From: JAAYVZ01 sp035384965
Lineage (GTDB): Bacteria > Acidobacteriota > Thermoanaerobaculia > Thermoanaerobaculales > Thermoanaerobaculaceae
Length of the DNA stretch: 64,000 nucleotides
NCBI GenBank assembly: GCA_035384965.1
Contig: DAOOJE010000004.1
Location: 62,001-126,000, forward strand
Direction: 5' to 3'
Made by a program: the position numbers and the translations under genes. Each line of letters opens with the position of its first letter. Position 1 is the stretch's first letter. This document shows positions 1 through 8,701 of this stretch, piece after piece. The notes under the pieces are model-generated. The model had not been told where the DNA came from, made no database searches, and was given only the letters and a program-made list of their open reading frames with translations.

Positions 1-1099
1 CACCGGCCGGCTCGCGGTAGCGGCGGATCGTGCCGGGCGAGGGCAGAAACCCGGCGCGCGGGTCCTCCGCCAGCACCCGAGCCTCGAACGCCTGGCCTCG
101 TGGCTCCGGCAGGTGGAAGCGGTCGGGGGCGGGGAACGCCAGCGGCCACTCGCCTTCGGCCAGCGCGAGCTGGGCGTCCACGAGGTCGATCCCGTACACC
201 AGCTCGGTGACCGGATGCTCGACCTGCAGCCGAGTGTTCATCTCCAGAAAGTAAAAACGACCCTCGGCATCGAGCAGAAACTCGACCGTCCCGGCGCCGC
301 GGTAGGCCGCTGCCTGTGCCAGCGCCAGCGCCGCTCTCCCCATCGCCTCGCGCCGCGCCGGTGTCACGACCGAGGAGGGCGCCTCCTCGAACAGCTTCTG
401 GTGGCGCCGCTGCAGGGAGCACTCGCGCTCGCCCCAGAACACCCCTCCGCCGCGCCCGTCGCCGAACACCTGGATCTCGACGTGGCGAGGTGCCGGCAGG
501 TACCTCTCGACGAACACGGTGCCGTCGGCAAAGGCGGCACGCGCCTCCTCGCCGGCGCGGGCCACGGCCGCCGGCAGCTCCGCAGCGTCGGTGGCGACGC
601 GCATCCCCTTGCCGCCCCCGCCGCCCGAGGCCTTGACGAGGTACGGCGGCTCGATGCCGCGCTCCGCCAGCGCCGCGGGCCACGCTTCCGGGGGCAGCGC
701 CGCGAGCTGGGTCGAGAGCAGGGCGGGCAGCGTCGGCACGCCCAGCTCGCCGGCCAGACGGCGGGCCCCTTCCTTGCCGCCCAGGACCCGCATGCTCTCC
801 GCGGTCGGCCCCACGAAGCCGATACCCGCCGCCTCGACGGCGCCGGCGAACGTCGCGTTTTCGGACAGGTAGCCGTAGCCGGGGTGGAGCAGGTCGGCGC
901 CCCAGGCGCGCGCCGCGGCCAGGATCGTGCCCGCGTCCAGAAACGACTCGACTTCGAGGACTTCGTCGGCCTCGCGGCGGACCGGCGCCCCGGCGTCCGC
1001 CGCGGTGGAAATCACCGCCACCCGATAGCCGCGACCGCGGGCGGCGCGCACGATGCGGCGGGCGATCTCGCCGCGGTTGGCAATGACCAGGCGTCTCAC
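1..1099 (-). CDS. Acyl-CoA carboxylase biotin carboxylase subunit, 3' end cut by window edge (likely methylcrotonyl-CoA carboxylase alpha)
   Basis: This is the ATP-dependent biotin carboxylase part of a biotin-dependent acyl-CoA carboxylase, which carboxylates the biotin that a beta subunit then uses. About 366 N-terminal residues are visible. They begin with MRRLVIANRGEIARR, the family's standard opening, then LHPGYGYLSEN near residue 71, the ATP-grasp loop KASGGGGGKGMR at 156-167 and EMNTRLQVEHP at 286-296. The C-terminal carboxylase domain and any biotinyl-lysine domain lie outside the window. The GTG start at 1099 is chosen because the family motif begins there; GGGAGG lies about 15 nt upstream. 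It is the last visible gene of the minus-strand liu-type operon with a beta subunit and a hydratase, so the methylcrotonyl-CoA role (leucine degradation) is an inference from context. Confidence 0.9.
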   Translation of the reverse strand, partial: MRRLVIANRGEIARRIVRAARGRGYRVAVISTAADAGAPVRREADEVLEVESFLDAGTILAAARAWGADLLHPGYGYLSENATFAGAVEAAGIGFVGPTAESMRVLGGKEGARRLAGELGVPTLPALLSTQLAALPPEAWPAALAERGIEPPYLVKASGGGGGKGMRVATDAAELPAAVARAGEEARAAFADGTVFVERYLPAPRHVEIQVFGDGRGGGVFWGERECSLQRRHQKLFEEAPSSVVTPARREAMGRAALALAQAAAYRGAGTVEFLLDAEGRFYFLEMNTRLQVEHPVTELVYGIDLVDAQLALAEGEWPLAFPAPDRFHLPEPRGQAFEARVLAEDPRAGFLPSPGTIRRYREPAG

Positions 1100-1115
1100 G
1101 TTTCCGCCCCTGCCT

Positions 1116-1139
1116 CCCGGTCGAGCGTCGAGAGTCGAG
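1116..1139 (-). repeat. 24-nt dispersed repeat, copy 1
   Basis: Read on the minus strand this is CTCGACTCTCGAC, one variable base, then CTCGACCGGG. It matches the plus-strand sequence at 4006-4029 at 23 of 24 positions. It lies in the 127-bp gap between the hydratase gene and the biotin carboxylase gene, just upstream of the latter. Internally it is built from CTCGA units. No function is known to me. Confidence 0.6.
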
Positions 1140-1226
1140 CGCGCGGCCGCACCCCCCCACACGGCGAGGCTACCCCCCGCCCCTGGCGTTCGGGCGCTCG
1201 CGGATGTGGCCAGGCCGGGCGAGGCA

Positions 1227-2060
1227 TCAGGCGGGCTCCGCCGGAGGGACCCAGGGGGCGGGTCGCTTGTCGAGGAAGGCGGCGAGGCCAGCCTGGCCCT
1301 CGTCGGAGACGCGAGCGAGGGCGATCTCGCGCACGGTACGCTCCTCCACCTCGGGGGAGGGCAGAGGCGACAGCGACAGCAGCAGCGCCTTGGTGCGGCG
1401 TGCCGCTTCGGGACCGGCCTGCAGCAGCTCGCCGATCACTTCGCCCACAGCCCGGTCGAACGTTTCGGCCGGCACCACCCGCTGCACGAGCCCCACCGCC
1501 ATCGCCTCTCGGGCGGTCAGCCGCCGGCCGGTGAACGCCAGCGCTGCGGTGTGCCCCACCCCGAGCTTGCGCACCAGATACGGTCCGATGACGGCCGGGA
1601 GCAGGCCGAGCCGCACCTCGGGGAGCGCCAGCACCGCCCGCTGTGCCGCCACGACGATGTCGCAGCACGCCACCAGCCCGAGCCCACCCCCCATTGCCGC
1701 GCCGTGGACCGCTCCGAGCAGCGGCACGGGGAGGCTGGCCAGGCGCCGGAACACCGTCGCCAGGGCACGGGCGTTCCCCAGGTTGGCCTCGGGTCCTTCC
1801 TCGGCCTGGACCCGCATGTACGCAAGGTCGGCCCCGGCGCACAGCGCGTCCCCCTCGCCTTCCAGCACCGCGACCCGCAGTTCGCCGGAGGGCAGGGCGT
1901 GCAGCGTGGCCAGCGCCCTCTCGAGCTCTTCCACCATCTCGCCGTTGAGCGCGTTGCGGGCCCTGGCGCGGGCCAGCACCAGGCACCACACGCCGTGGCG
2001 GTGCCGTTCCAGCCGCAGCGTGCGGCCGATCCGGACCTCGTCGAGGGAGCGCCAGCTCAT
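1227..2060 (-). CDS. liuC: Methylglutaconyl-CoA hydratase (enoyl-CoA hydratase/isomerase family)
   Basis: This 277-residue crotonase-fold protein should hydrate 3-methylglutaconyl-CoA to HMG-CoA in leucine catabolism. The oxyanion-hole segments are visible as CAGADLAYM at 74-82 and GAAMGGGLGLVACCD at 120-134. The catalytic-region string LPEVRLGLLPAVIGPY at 146-161 resembles the GLIPAVISPY signature typical of LiuC rather than generic enoyl-CoA hydratases. The ATG at 2060 overlaps the stop of the upstream AtuA-like gene by 4 bp (ATGA), so the two are translationally coupled. Neighbours encode both subunits of a methylcrotonyl-CoA carboxylase-like enzyme, which supplies the substrate. A broader enoyl-CoA hydratase role cannot be excluded from sequence alone. 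Confidence 0.85.
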   Translation of the reverse strand: MSWRSLDEVRIGRTLRLERHRHGVWCLVLARARARNALNGEMVEELERALATLHALPSGELRVAVLEGEGDALCAGADLAYMRVQAEEGPEANLGNARALATVFRRLASLPVPLLGAVHGAAMGGGLGLVACCDIVVAAQRAVLALPEVRLGLLPAVIGPYLVRKLGVGHTAALAFTGRRLTAREAMAVGLVQRVVPAETFDRAVGEVIGELLQAGPEAARRTKALLLSLSPLPSPEVEERTVREIALARVSDEGQAGLAAFLDKRPAPWVPPAEPA

Positions 2061-4048
2061 GGGGGGGTCCTCCTCCCGGCCGGCAGCAGCTCCCCTGCGC
2101 ACGGCCGGTTCTCCGGCGCAATGGTACGCAACAGCGCGGCGGGAATCGTCACCTCGCAGCGCAACAGTGCCTGCGCGAGCGTCTTGCCCTGTGCATCGAG
2201 GCGCAGCGAGCGCGTCCCGCCTCCCCCCAGCGCCTTTTCGAGCAAGAAGTTGACCGCCCACAGGTTGGGGACGAGGTGGCGCCGCACCCCGCCGTGCACG
2301 AGCCCGGTGAAGCACTGTCTCACGCGGCTGGCGGTGAGGTGGCGCGCCAGCCACGCGAAGCACGCCTCGGAGCGCCCGATGAGCCCGATGTTGGCGGTGT
2401 CGCCCTTGTCGCCGGAGCGGGCGTGGGCGATGGCGAGCAGCGGCACGCGGAGCTGGCGGCCGGCGGCGCGCAACGGCGCGGGTCGCGGCGTGCGGCTCGC
2501 CTTCCGCCGCGGCTCCGAGGGGGGCACGACAGGCCAGGGGATGGGGCCGCTCTCCCAGGCGCGGTGGGCCGCCGCCCCGCCAGGGGGCTGCTCCCACACC
2601 TCGATTTCGGGCAGCGCGGCGGCGCGGGGGATCAGGCACGGCCAGTACGAGACGACTTCGGAGATTTGCGGCGCGCCCCCCGTCACGGCGACGCCCGCCG
2701 GCCCCGAAAGGATGAGGCTGGGCAGCAGCTTGCGAAACACCTCGAGGGGGCGGCGGTCGGGGTCGCGGAGCGACAGGCGCAGCAGGATCTCGCTCGGCGT
2801 GTGCACGGGGGTGAGGCGGCCGTGGCACGAGTCGTCGCCCACCAGCTCAGTGTGGGTGGCCTCGGGCCGCCCCAGCCCGGCTTGCGCGAGCTCGGCGTCG
2901 AGCCTCGCCCAGGCGACGGTGGCGAACGTCCACGCCTTGGCCCGCGCGTCGGGACCGGACACGATGAGGGTGCCGCTCGTCTTGAAGCCGTCGGCGTAGG
3001 CGGCCGAGACCTTGAGGTACGGCGTCGGCGGCCGCCCCACCACGCCGCTCACCCGCACCCGGTCTGGACCGTCGGCCTCGAGCCGGATGCTGGTGAAGTC
3101 GGCGATGCAGTCGGGCGTGAGGTACGCTTCGGGCTCGCCCATCTCGTACAGGAGCTGCTCCCGCACCGTGGCGCAGCTCACCAGCCCGCCGGTCCCGGGC
3201 TGCTTGGTGACGATGAAGCTCCCATCGGGGTGGCATTCCAGCACCGGGTAGCCGAACTCCTCCCATGAGGTCACCTTTTGCCAGTCGGTGAAGTTCCCCC
3301 CGGTGACCTGGGCGCCGCACTCGATGATGTGCCCGGCGACGATGCCGGCGGCCAGTCGGTCCCAGTCGTCGGTCCGCCAGCCGAAGGCGTACATCATGGC
3401 GCCGAGCGTGATGCCGGTGTCGGTCACCCGCCCACACACCACGATGTCCGGCTCGTGCCGCAGCGCCTGCTGCACCGGCAGCGCACCGAAGTAGGCGTTG
3501 GCCGCCACCAGCCGGTCGGCCACGGCGGCCAGCGGCTCCCCGGTGTCGAGGCTAGCCATCGGCTCGCCGCTGTCGAGCAGGACCGGGACCCTCGAAAGCA
3601 CGTCGTCGCCGCTCACCACGGCGACTCGCAAGGGCAGCCCCTGGGCGCGCGCGGCGGCGCACAGCGCCTCGGCACAGCCACGGGGGTTGACCCCTCCGGC
3701 GTTGGTGATGATGCGGGTGCCTCGCGCCCGCAGCTCGCCGAGCAAGGGGCCGACCTGGGCCAGAAAGTCGCGCGCCCATCCGGCGGCCGGGTCGCGGGCG
3801 CGCTGCTTTTGCAGGATCGACATCGACAGCTCGGCCAGGAAGTCGATCGAGACGTAGTCGAGACGCAACGGGCCGCACAGCTGCCGCCGCAGCGCCGCCG
3901 GGTCGTCGCCCCAGTAGCCGCCGGCGTTGCCGATGCGCAGGATGTCCGGGGGCCGCCCCCCTGCAAGGCGGGAGGTGCCACGTGCCGGGCGGGCGGGAGA
4001 AGGGTCTCGACTCTCGACTCTCGACCGGGCGGGCGGGTGGGCGGGCAT
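2057..4048 (-). CDS. AtuA-like (DUF1446) protein with fused C-terminal AtuA ferredoxin-like domain
   Basis: This 663-residue protein belongs to the acyclic-terpene-utilisation AtuA family, whose biochemical reaction is not established. The main domain begins near residue 33 with ILRIGNAGGYWGDD and carries ITNAGGVNP and VCGRVTDTG. A second domain near residues 535-645 holds HARSGDKGDTANIG, typical of the small AtuA C-terminal partner that is a separate gene in some genomes. ATG 4048 is preferred: GAGGG lies 6 nt upstream and it falls 13 bp after the carboxylase stop. A GTG at 4078 is an alternative. The first 30 residues are low complexity and partly encoded by the 24-nt repeat at 4006-4029. 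Family members occur in both citronellol (atu) and leucine (liu) clusters; the hydratase type favours leucine. Confidence 0.8.
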   Translation of the reverse strand: MPAHPPARSRVESRDPSPARPARGTSRLAGGRPPDILRIGNAGGYWGDDPAALRRQLCGPLRLDYVSIDFLAELSMSILQKQRARDPAAGWARDFLAQVGPLLGELRARGTRIITNAGGVNPRGCAEALCAAARAQGLPLRVAVVSGDDVLSRVPVLLDSGEPMASLDTGEPLAAVADRLVAANAYFGALPVQQALRHEPDIVVCGRVTDTGITLGAMMYAFGWRTDDWDRLAAGIVAGHIIECGAQVTGGNFTDWQKVTSWEEFGYPVLECHPDGSFIVTKQPGTGGLVSCATVREQLLYEMGEPEAYLTPDCIADFTSIRLEADGPDRVRVSGVVGRPPTPYLKVSAAYADGFKTSGTLIVSGPDARAKAWTFATVAWARLDAELAQAGLGRPEATHTELVGDDSCHGRLTPVHTPSEILLRLSLRDPDRRPLEVFRKLLPSLILSGPAGVAVTGGAPQISEVVSYWPCLIPRAAALPEIEVWEQPPGGAAAHRAWESGPIPWPVVPPSEPRRKASRTPRPAPLRAAGRQLRVPLLAIAHARSGDKGDTANIGLIGRSEACFAWLARHLTASRVRQCFTGLVHGGVRRHLVPNLWAVNFLLEKALGGGGTRSLRLDAQGKTLAQALLRCEVTIPAALLRTIAPENRPCAGELLPAGRRTPP
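4006..4029 (+). repeat. 24-nt dispersed repeat, copy 2
   Basis: This plus-strand copy of the 24-nt CTCGA-rich repeat differs at one base from the minus-strand copy at 1116-1139. It lies inside the predicted low-complexity N-terminal coding segment of the AtuA-like gene, where it encodes the Ser-Arg-Val-Glu-Ser stretch on the minus strand. Confidence 0.6.
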
Positions 4049-4061
4049 CGCTTTCCCTCGC

Positions 4062-5669
4062 CTACATGCGAAAGACACCGACGCGGGTGGGCTCGATCGG
4101 GGCGTTGAGCGTGACGGCCAGGCTGGCGGCGAGCACCGCGCGGGTCGCCCGCATGTCGATGACGCCGTCGTCCCAGAGCCGGGCCGAGGCGTAAAACGGG
4201 TGGCCCTCGGTCTCGTACTTGGCGCGGATCGGCTCGAGAATCGCCCGCTCCTCCTCGGGCGAAAGGGTCCGCCCCTCGCGCGCGAGCTGGTCGCGCTTGA
4301 CGGTGAGCAGCACCTGTGCCGCCTGCTCGCCGCCCATGACCGAGATGCGGGAGCCCGGCCAGGTCCACACGAAGCGCGGGCCGAACGCTCTCCCGCACAT
4401 CCCGTAGTTGCCAGCGCCGAAGCTGCCGCCGAGAATCACGGTGAGCTTGGGCACCCGGGCCGTCGCCACCGCGTGCACGAGCTTGGCGCCTTCCTTGGCA
4501 ATGCCCGCACGCTCCACCTGCGCCCCCACCATGAACCCCGTGATGTTCTGCAGGAACACGAGCGGGATCATTTCCGCCGTGCACAGCTCGATGAAGTGCG
4601 TGGCCTTGAGCGCCGACTCGCCGAACAGCACGCCGTTGTTGGCGACGATCCCGACCGGGATCCCCTCGATGTGGGCGAAGCCGCACACCAGCGTCGTGGC
4701 GTACCGTTGCTTGAACTCCACGAGGCGGCTGCCGTCCACCAGCCGGGCGATGACCTCGCGCACCTCGACCTGGCGCCGCAAGTCGGCTGGCCAGATGCCG
4801 AGCAGCTCCTCCGGGTCGTAGGCCGGCGGCTCCGGTACCGTGAGGCGCACGGCGGCGGCGGGGCGCTCGCCGAGAGCTCCCACGATGTCCCGCAGGAGCG
4901 CGATGGCGTGCGTGTCGTTCTCGGCGAGGTGGTCGGCGACCCCCGACAGCTCGGTGTGCACGCGCGCCCCGCCCAGCTCCTCGGCCGTGACGTCCTCTCC
5001 GGTTGCCGCCTTCACGAGCGGCGGCCCGCCCAGGAAGATCGTGCCGGTTCCCTGCACGATCACGGTCTGGTCGCTCATCGCCGGCACGTAGGCGCCGCCG
5101 GCGGTGCACGAGCCCATCACGGCCGAAATCTGCGGTATGCCGGCGGCGGACAGTACCGCCTGGTTGTAGAAGATGCGCCCGAAGTGGTCGCGGTCGGGGA
5201 AGACCTCGGCCTGCAGCGGCAGAAACGCCCCGCCCGAGTCCACGAGGTACAGGCAGGGCAGCCGGTTCTCGAGCGCGATTTCCTGCGCCCGCAAGTGCTT
5301 GCGGACCGTGAGCGGGTAGTACGTGCCGCCTTTCACCGTGGCGTCGTTGGCAACGATCATGCACAGCCGGCCGCGCACCGTGCCAACCCCGGTCACGAGC
5401 CCCGCCGCCGGCACAGGTTCGGGGTAGACCTCGTGGGCGGCGAGCAGTCCGACCTCGAGAAACGGCGAGCCGGCGTCGAGAAGGGCCGCCAGCCGCTCGC
5501 GCACCGGCAGCTTGCCCTGCTCGCGGTGGCGCGCCTGCGCCTTCTCGCCACCCCCGGCGACCGCTGCCGCCTGCACCTCGGCGAGCCGGGCGCACAGCGT
5601 CTCGTTGTGCGCGCGGTTGGCCGCGAACTCGGCGCTTTCGGTGCGAAGCTGGCTGCGGATCAGCGACAC
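4062..5669 (-). CDS. liuB: Methylcrotonyl-CoA carboxylase beta subunit (carboxyltransferase)
   Basis: This 535-residue carboxyltransferase moves the carboxyl group from carboxybiotin to a branched acyl-CoA. It contains ANDATVKGGTYYPLTVRKHL, YLVDSGGAFLPLQ, GSCTAGGAYVPAMSD and GGSFGAGNYGMCGRAF, all hallmark acyl-CoA- and biotin-site segments. The C-terminal SARLWDDGVID and NAPIEPTRVGVFRM are the pattern of methylcrotonyl/geranyl-CoA carboxylase beta subunits rather than propionyl-CoA ones. GTG 5669 is chosen over an upstream TTG at 5696 because GGGAGG lies 4 nt before it and the product then starts (V)SLIRSQL as in relatives. It is the first gene of the minus-strand operon. Geranyl-CoA carboxylase (AtuC) is the main alternative. 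Confidence 0.88.
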   Translation of the reverse strand: MSLIRSQLRTESAEFAANRAHNETLCARLAEVQAAAVAGGGEKAQARHREQGKLPVRERLAALLDAGSPFLEVGLLAAHEVYPEPVPAAGLVTGVGTVRGRLCMIVANDATVKGGTYYPLTVRKHLRAQEIALENRLPCLYLVDSGGAFLPLQAEVFPDRDHFGRIFYNQAVLSAAGIPQISAVMGSCTAGGAYVPAMSDQTVIVQGTGTIFLGGPPLVKAATGEDVTAEELGGARVHTELSGVADHLAENDTHAIALLRDIVGALGERPAAAVRLTVPEPPAYDPEELLGIWPADLRRQVEVREVIARLVDGSRLVEFKQRYATTLVCGFAHIEGIPVGIVANNGVLFGESALKATHFIELCTAEMIPLVFLQNITGFMVGAQVERAGIAKEGAKLVHAVATARVPKLTVILGGSFGAGNYGMCGRAFGPRFVWTWPGSRISVMGGEQAAQVLLTVKRDQLAREGRTLSPEEERAILEPIRAKYETEGHPFYASARLWDDGVIDMRATRAVLAASLAVTLNAPIEPTRVGVFRM

Positions 5670-5725
5670 ACGCCCTCCCGGATGCACCCTGGCCAACGGC
5701 CACCACCCCGCGGGGCATTCCGCCG

Positions 5726-7180
5726 TCAGTCCGCTGGCGCGGGGGCGGGTTCGGCCGGCTCGACGTGGATCACAACGCGGTCGAGCCCCGGCAGGCGCCG
5801 GCGCAGCGCTCGCTCGAGCGCTTCCGTGCGGGCGTGGGCGTCGGCGATCGGCAGGCCGGCCGGGACGACCCAGTGCATGGTCAGTGTGAGCCCGCTCTCG
5901 CCGCGCGCCAGCGCCACGTCGTGAGCCCGGCCGAATGCGCGCTGCTCCGCCAGCACCTCGTGCACCGCCTCCAGCTCGGCGAAGTGGCCGTGCGGCACCG
6001 AGACCGGCGCGGACTCCGCGCGGGCCGCCGGCTCGATATGGGTCACGATGTGGGCCACGCGCGGCAGAGCACGCCGCACCGCCGCCTCGAAGCCGCTCAC
6101 CTGCTCGTGCGCCTCGGCCACCGACAGCCCGCCCGGCACCTCGGCGTGCAGCTCCAGGGACAGCCTGCCGAGCACGTTGTGGAACCGCAGGCTGTGGACC
6201 GGCAGGCCCGCGGCAAGAGCGAGGCGCCGGACGGTCCCGGCCGGGGTCTCGTCCGCCGTCTTGCCCTCGCCGCCGGGCTCCACGTGCACGACCACGTCAG
6301 CGCCCGGCAGCAGACCCTGGATGGCGCTCTCGGCGGCGTCGGCAACGGCGTGGCCGCGTTCGACCGGGGTGCCCGGCTCGACGGCCAGCGTCACGTCGAC
6401 GAACGTCTCGGGGCCCGAGCGGCGAACCCGCACCCGCGTCACTGCGCGGACCCCCGCCACGGCCACGGCGGCGGCCACCGCCTCGCGCATGCCGGGAGGA
6501 GCCTCGTCGAGCAGGTCGGCAATCGACTTGCGGCCGAGCCGCAAGCTCACCCAGACGACGATGAGCGCCACGACGATCGCTGCCACGGTGTCGGCGTCGG
6601 CGAGCCACGGCAGGCCCAGCCGCGGCTCCAGCCACACGGCGGCGAGCCCCAGGATCACCACACTCGACGACCACACGTCGGTCGAGAAGTGGAGGGCGTC
6701 GGCTTCCAGCGCCTGGCTGCCCGTCTTGCGGGCGACACGCCGCAGCGCCCGGGAGCGCGACACGTCCACGGCGATCGAAACGGCCATGACCACGAAAGCC
6801 CAGACCGTGACCTCGACCTCGACGCGCTCGTAGAGCAGGCGCTGCCCCGCCTCGTAGAGGATCCAGGCGCACGTGGCCAGCAGCAGCGCCGTCTCGCCGA
6901 GCGCCGAGAGGTTTTCGAACTTGCCGTGGCCGTACGTGTGGCGCCCGTCCGCCGGCTGCGCCGAGGCGTGCACCGCCCACATGGTCATTCCCGCCGCCAC
7001 CAGGTCGAGCAGCGAGTGCGCCGCCTCGGCGAGGATCCCGAGGCTGCCCGTCCACACCCCCACCCCGAACTTCATGCCGGTGAGGAACACGGCGCCGGCC
7101 ACCGAAGTGAGCGCGACGCGGCGTTTCTCGGCGGCCAGCGCCGACGGACCGGCGGCGGGGGGCGCCAGGGCGGCGGTCAT
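5726..7180 (-). CDS. Cation diffusion facilitator (CDF) efflux protein with three tandem C-terminal domains
   Basis: This roughly 484-residue inner-membrane exporter probably exchanges Zn2+, Co2+, Fe2+ or similar metals for protons. The two metal-site helices are visible: HSLLD at 55-59 and HFSTD at 164-168, together with HTYGHGKFENL at 81-91. The membrane part spans about residues 25-220. The cytosolic tail is unusually long, since CDF proteins are commonly near 300 residues. It consists of three repeats of a ferredoxin-like dimerisation domain ending VVVHVEP, IVTHIEP and VVIHVEP. Possible starts are ATG 7192, 7189 or 7180. None has a Shine-Dalgarno; 7180 is preferred because TATGAT lies 7 nt upstream, a leaderless arrangement. 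It is divergent from the FHA kinase gene. Confidence 0.88.
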   Translation of the reverse strand: MTAALAPPAAGPSALAAEKRRVALTSVAGAVFLTGMKFGVGVWTGSLGILAEAAHSLLDLVAAGMTMWAVHASAQPADGRHTYGHGKFENLSALGETALLLATCAWILYEAGQRLLYERVEVEVTVWAFVVMAVSIAVDVSRSRALRRVARKTGSQALEADALHFSTDVWSSSVVILGLAAVWLEPRLGLPWLADADTVAAIVVALIVVWVSLRLGRKSIADLLDEAPPGMREAVAAAVAVAGVRAVTRVRVRRSGPETFVDVTLAVEPGTPVERGHAVADAAESAIQGLLPGADVVVHVEPGGEGKTADETPAGTVRRLALAAGLPVHSLRFHNVLGRLSLELHAEVPGGLSVAEAHEQVSGFEAAVRRALPRVAHIVTHIEPAARAESAPVSVPHGHFAELEAVHEVLAEQRAFGRAHDVALARGESGLTLTMHWVVPAGLPIADAHARTEALERALRRRLPGLDRVVIHVEPAEPAPAPAD

Positions 7181-7186
7181 CCGGGA

Positions 7187-7214
7187 CATCATAGGCCAGG
7201 CATGGCCTATGATG
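7187..7214. promoter_or_regulatory. 28-bp perfect palindrome with outward -10-like hexamers
   Basis: Arms CATCATAGGCC (7187-7197) and GGCCTATGATG (7204-7214) are exact reverse complements around the 6-nt spacer AGGCAT. Each arm carries TATGAT reading outward (minus 7193-7188, plus 7208-7213), a good match to a -10 box for each divergent gene. It looks like an operator that overlaps two promoters, or a bidirectional promoter core. No clear -35 is seen on either side. Confidence 0.55.
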
Positions 7215-7264
7215 GACGAGGGTCCTGGCCAGGTGAGGCAGAGGCGGCGCACTCGGATGAGCAC

Positions 7265-8687
<1,423 letters not shown>

Positions 8688-8701
<14 letters not shown>

